Made by a program: the position numbers and the translations under genes
Shown: positions 60,888 to 64,000 of the stretch, in pieces
Numbering within the stretch: the stretch's first letter is position 1
Layout: every line of letters starts with the position of its first letter
Notes under the pieces: model-generated
Told to the model about the DNA's origin: nothing
The model's input: only the letters and a program-made list of their open reading frames with translations
Databases searched by the model: none
From: Formosa sp. Hel1_33_131
GTDB taxonomy: Bacteria; Bacteroidota; Bacteroidia; Flavobacteriales; Flavobacteriaceae
Reading direction: 5' to 3'
Length of the DNA stretch: 64,000 nucleotides
NCBI GenBank assembly: GCA_949499105.1
Contig: CATEFX010000021.1
Span: 1-64,000 of the forward strand

Positions 60888-61805
60888 TCATACTATTAGT
60901 GGGCCTTCATCAAAGCTAGCTTGTTTGGAATGTTCATCAAAATAGAAGTCTATTTTTCCTACATAAAGGCCGTAACATCCCACTTGATTGACCAGTACTT
61001 TTTTGCCATCGGAATTGGTTTCCACGGTTGGTTTGTTTAAAAAGGTATGGGTATGGCCTCCAATAATCAAATCGATATTTTTGGTGGCTTTGGCGAGTTT
61101 TAAATCGGATATTTTGTTTGGCTCGTTTTTATACGCATATCCAAGATGTGAGATGCAAATGATTAGGTCACACTGTTCGTCTTCTTTAAGAATTCGACTC
61201 ATATCTTGTGCTATCTCAATCGGGTCCAGATACTCAGTTTCTTTAAAAGCCTCTTTATTCACCAGTCCGAGGAGTTCAATGCCCAATCCAAATACGCCAA
61301 TTTTGACCCCTCCTTTATTGAATAGCTTATACGGTTTTACATGGGTGTCCATGATAGTATTTGAAAAATCATAATTGGCCGATACAAAGTCAAAATTTGC
61401 ATGGGGAAGTTGTTTATAAAGCCCCTCAATGCCGTTGTCAAAATCATGGTTTCCAATGGTAGCAACATCATATTTAAGCATGCTCATAAGTTTAAACTCG
61501 ACTTCACCACCAAAAAAATTAAAGTAGGGGGTTCCTTGAAAAATATCACCGGCATCTAAAAGCAAGGTGTTTGGGTTTTCGTTTCGCACATTTTCAATCA
61601 GTGTGGCACGTCTGGCCACGCCGCCTTTGTTGGCATTGTCTCCATCATTAGGCCCAAAGGGTTCAATATGACTGTGCACATCATTGGTATGAAGAATCGT
61701 TATTTTACTTGCTTTTGGGTTAGAAAACGAGGACAATCCCAATCCGCCTATGGATAGAAGTGCAGTGGAGGCAGCCGTTTTTTGAATAAAATTTCTACGT
61801 TTCAT
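60888..61805 (-). CDS. Metallophosphatase, N-terminal half of a split 5'-nucleotidase
   Basis: A 305-residue exported protein with a twin-arginine-like start (MKRRNFIQKTAAST). Calcineurin-type metal motifs are ILHTNDVHSHIEPFG (Asp, His), LLLDAGDIFQGTPY, ATIGNHDFDNG (Asn-His), ISHLGYA and IIGGHTHTFL. This is the catalytic domain of UshA-type 5'-nucleotidases. The substrate-binding C-terminal domain is encoded by the separate gene just upstream (3 bp apart), a layout known in Flavobacteriia. The pair should dephosphorylate extracellular nucleotides. Confidence 0.93.
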   Translation of the reverse strand: MKRRNFIQKTAASTALLSIGGLGLSSFSNPKASKITILHTNDVHSHIEPFGPNDGDNANKGGVARRATLIENVRNENPNTLLLDAGDIFQGTPYFNFFGGEVEFKLMSMLKYDVATIGNHDFDNGIEGLYKQLPHANFDFVSANYDFSNTIMDTHVKPYKLFNKGGVKIGVFGLGIELLGLVNKEAFKETEYLDPIEIAQDMSRILKEDEQCDLIICISHLGYAYKNEPNKISDLKLAKATKNIDLIIGGHTHTFLNKPTVETNSDGKKVLVNQVGCYGLYVGKIDFYFDEHSKQASFDEGPLIV

Positions 61806-61808
61806 ACC

Positions 61809-62567
61809 TTAGTTTTTTAGCTTTATAAAGCGTTGGTCTTTTGTTGGGTTGATGGTGTCGTATTTTGTAAAATAGTCGATCAATACATTTCTGATTTTAT
61901 AATTCAAATCATATAAAGTATCGCTTTTTTTGAGAAAATCCATTCGATCGCCGCCTTTATATAGGTAATCGTTAGTGGCCACATAATACGTTTTAGAAGG
62001 CTCAATTTTTTGACCATTAATCAAAATAGATTGGAAGGTGAGATCTGCATTGAGCACTATTTCCAGGCCCGAAATGGGATGTGCTTTTCCAAAATCCTTT
62101 AAATAGGTAGCCATTTCTAAAACAACCGACCCTTTAAGGGCCGTCACGACCACACTATTTTCAAAGGGCATGATGCCAAAAGCGGTTTTATTGGTCACAT
62201 CTCCTTTTGGTAAAATAGAGCGGATTCCACCATGATTCAATAAAACCATATCAAGATTTTCCCCAGTTCGACTCTTAAATACAGGATTTGAAAGTTCCAT
62301 AACGGCATCTGCCATCATGTTTCCAAGTGCGGTGTTATATTGACCATTATTTTTTGAATGCATTTTGGGTGCGTAGCTAAGCACGGTATTCATTGCGCTC
62401 TCAACGTGTGTTTTATAAGGTTCTATGTAAGCATTAATGGCTTCATTTGATGCGAGGTCAGCGTTTACAGAAACATTGTTAGTATTAATTTTAATGAGTT
62501 GTTTCGAATGATCACAGGATAAAAACAACGAAATAAACCCGATAATTTGAATGAATTTATATTTCAT
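61809..62567 (-). CDS. 5'-nucleotidase C-terminal domain lipoprotein
   Basis: A 252-residue lipoprotein (FLSCDH) consisting of a 5_nucleotid_C domain: GNMMADAVMELSNPVF, VLLNHGGIRSILPKGDVT, GIMPFENSVVVTALKG, YYVATNDYLYKGGDRM. This domain binds the nucleoside base in two-domain 5'-nucleotidases. It is transcribed before the metallophosphatase gene, and the two proteins probably form one enzyme. It is divergent from the DUF6913 gene with only 32 bp between the starts. Confidence 0.93.
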   Translation of the reverse strand: MKYKFIQIIGFISLFLSCDHSKQLIKINTNNVSVNADLASNEAINAYIEPYKTHVESAMNTVLSYAPKMHSKNNGQYNTALGNMMADAVMELSNPVFKSRTGENLDMVLLNHGGIRSILPKGDVTNKTAFGIMPFENSVVVTALKGSVVLEMATYLKDFGKAHPISGLEIVLNADLTFQSILINGQKIEPSKTYYVATNDYLYKGGDRMDFLKKSDTLYDLNYKIRNVLIDYFTKYDTINPTKDQRFIKLKN

Positions 62568-62574
62568 TTATAGT

Positions 62575-62582
62575 ACATTTGT
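62575..62582 (+). promoter_or_regulatory. -7 promoter box of DUF6913-dapA
   Basis: TACATTTG is a perfect TAnnTTTG match 17 bp before the DUF6913 ATG at 62600. A TTTG at 62547-62550 is 24 bp upstream, slightly farther than usual. Confidence 0.55.
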
Positions 62583-62599
62583 ATATTCAATAAAAGTAC

Positions 62600-63118
62600 A
62601 TGTTTTTTAAACGATTGAAAAGTGTATCGATTAAAAAGAATATTGCCAAAATTCTGAACCAAAGATTTAAGGATTTTAGAAGCAGTAAAGTTCAGTCTGT
62701 TGGCATTATTTTTGATTATGAAGCGTATCATGATTACGATTTTTTTCATGGCTTATTAAAGGAGCTAGGGATCAGAAAGAACAACATCAGATTTATTGCT
62801 AAAATCGATGCTAAGAAAACGCATCCAAACAGTTGGGATTCATTCTATAGTTTAGAAGATTTTGATTGGTTAGGGAAACATAAAAATCAAGAAATTGATG
62901 AATTTGTAGACCAGCCATTTGACGTACTGATTAGTTATTATAAAACAAACGCACTAGAACTTAACTTGATAACCGCACTTTCAAAAGCAAATTTCAAGAT
63001 AGGTTTGAATAATGAAGACGATCGTTTACATGATTTTATTATTGAGGTCGATCCGTCAAAAACAGCTATTTTTAAAACAGAATTAGTTAAATATTTAACC
63101 ACCCTAAACAGGTTATAA
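62600..63118 (+). CDS. DUF6913 family protein
   Basis: A 172-residue cytosolic protein recognised as DUF6913: SVGIIFDYEAYHDYDFFHGL, RFIAKIDAKKTHPNSWD, FDVLISYYKTNALELNLITA and NEDDRLHDFIIEVDPS. The family is Bacteroidota-specific and of unknown function; it is routinely located immediately before dapA. Its stop shares one base with the dapA start (TAATG). Confidence 0.85.
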   Translation: MFFKRLKSVSIKKNIAKILNQRFKDFRSSKVQSVGIIFDYEAYHDYDFFHGLLKELGIRKNNIRFIAKIDAKKTHPNSWDSFYSLEDFDWLGKHKNQEIDEFVDQPFDVLISYYKTNALELNLITALSKANFKIGLNNEDDRLHDFIIEVDPSKTAIFKTELVKYLTTLNRL

Positions 63119-63993
63119 TGAAAGCATTAACAGGAACAGGTGTCGCATTGGTCACGCCTTTCAAATCAGATTTAAGTATCGACCATCAAGCACTAGCAGC
63201 TATCGTCGAATTCAATATTTCAAACGGAATTAATTACTTAGTTATTAGTGGTACTACTGGCGAAAGTGCGACGATTAATACCGATGAAAAAAAGGCCATT
63301 TGTCAAACGGTGATTGAAGCAAACAACGGACGTGTTCCGTTGGTAATTGGTATTGGAGGAAATAACACCGCAGCGGTGGTTGAAGAATTAAAGTCGACCG
63401 ACTTAAGTCCGTTTGTGGCTATTCTTTCGGTGACCCCTTATTACAGTAAACCAACTCAAGAAGGGTTATATCAACATTTTAAGCACGTAGCAGAAGCGTC
63501 TTCTATTCCAGTTATTTTATATAATGTCCCTGGACGAACCGCCAAAAACATGGAAGTTAGCACGACTCTAAGGTTAGCCACTGACTTTGATTCCATAGTT
63601 GCGGTCAAAGAGGCCGGTAATAATATGGATCAATATTTGGAGTTAATTCAAAATAAACCTACTAATTTTTTAATCATTTCTGGAGACGACGATTTAGTGT
63701 CCGAGGTTACTTTAGCCGGCGGTTCGGGAGTGATTTCTGTGATTGGACAAGCCTTTCCAAAAGAGTTTTCGCAGATGATTCAATTGGGACTCCAGGGCAA
63801 TAGGAGTGAAGCCAAAGCAATAGAAGCACGCTTAATGGAAGTGATTGGTCTTATTTTTGAAGAAAATAATCCATCAGGAATCAAAGCAGTTTTTGAGTCT
63901 TTAGGACTTTGTGCAGACACGGTTCGATTGCCATTAGTGCCTGCAACCGATGCTCTAAAAGCTAAGATTTCGACCTTCATCGCTAACTTTTAG
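63118..63993 (+). CDS. dapA: 4-Hydroxy-tetrahydrodipicolinate synthase
   Basis: Condenses pyruvate with aspartate-semialdehyde in lysine and diaminopimelate synthesis. The 291-residue TIM-barrel has ALVTPFKSD, LVISGTTGESATI (pyruvate binding), VTPYYSKPTQEG, VILYNVPGRTAKN (catalytic Tyr) and IVAVKEAGNN (Schiff-base Lys). It is translationally coupled to the DUF6913 gene and is complete. Confidence 0.97.
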   Translation: MKALTGTGVALVTPFKSDLSIDHQALAAIVEFNISNGINYLVISGTTGESATINTDEKKAICQTVIEANNGRVPLVIGIGGNNTAAVVEELKSTDLSPFVAILSVTPYYSKPTQEGLYQHFKHVAEASSIPVILYNVPGRTAKNMEVSTTLRLATDFDSIVAVKEAGNNMDQYLELIQNKPTNFLIISGDDDLVSEVTLAGGSGVISVIGQAFPKEFSQMIQLGLQGNRSEAKAIEARLMEVIGLIFEENNPSGIKAVFESLGLCADTVRLPLVPATDALKAKISTFIANF

Positions 63994-64000
63994 TTAAATA

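Overview
The window reads as a chromosome segment of an AT-rich marine member of the Flavobacteriaceae (Bacteroidota). The support is a SusC/SusD pair with a hybrid two-component regulator, a type IX secretion C-terminal sorting domain, a mevalonate-pathway HMG-CoA reductase beside a GYDIA-family GHMP kinase, small Bacteroidota-specific families (DUF5522, DUF6913), weak Shine-Dalgarno sequences, and several good matches to the Bacteroidota promoter -7 box TAnnTTTG. No rRNA genes, CRISPR array, prophage or complete insertion sequence was seen.

1-17.3 kb is a polysaccharide-utilisation region. It holds a sulfatase cut by the window edge, a secreted esterase, a type IX-sorted surface protein, a small secreted protein, a large hybrid sensor/regulator (minus strand), SusC and SusD, a DUF1800/DUF1501 pair and a sugar/H+ symporter. 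The sulfatase and esterase suggest a sulfated, esterified (algal-type) glycan, but the substrate cannot be named. 17.3-18.9 kb is a decayed, repeat-rich patch next to tRNA-Phe, with a nonsense-broken outer-membrane-protein gene flanked by inverted core-site-like repeats. 19-26.8 kb is a housekeeping envelope block (coaX, outer-membrane protein, TPR protein, LptC, small membrane protein, CNNM/CorC protein, PpiD-like isomerase). 26.9-29.1 kb carries two minus-strand mevalonate genes. 29.2-36 kb is a peptide block (DPP-IV-like peptidase, two POT transporters, GNAT, thioredoxin). 36-50.6 kb is mostly core: ComEC, LpxB, SurE, tail-specific protease, an OppC-type permease, DUF4136 lipoprotein, DUF5522-urocanate hydratase, a D-cysteine desulfhydrase-like enzyme, a glucosaminidase, HemL and a CDP-alcohol phosphatidyltransferase.

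50.6-60.9 kb is accessory: a frameshifted lipoprotein gene, VOC/HxlR divergent pair, gamma-glutamylcyclotransferase-like protein, MoxR-VWA pair, DUF3781 protein and a glycoside hydrolase family 2 lipoprotein, interspersed with repeats. 60.9-64 kb returns to core genes (split 5'-nucleotidase, DUF6913, dapA).

The most unusual content is non-coding. A ~150-bp repeat family carrying a terminator-like hairpin lies at the 3' ends of minus-strand genes (five copies plus one truncated relative). A ~130-bp cloverleaf-forming element occurs twice in opposite orientation. A third ~67-bp repeat pair lies in the tRNA-Phe patch. All calls come from reading the sequence and recalling family features; no database search was run.
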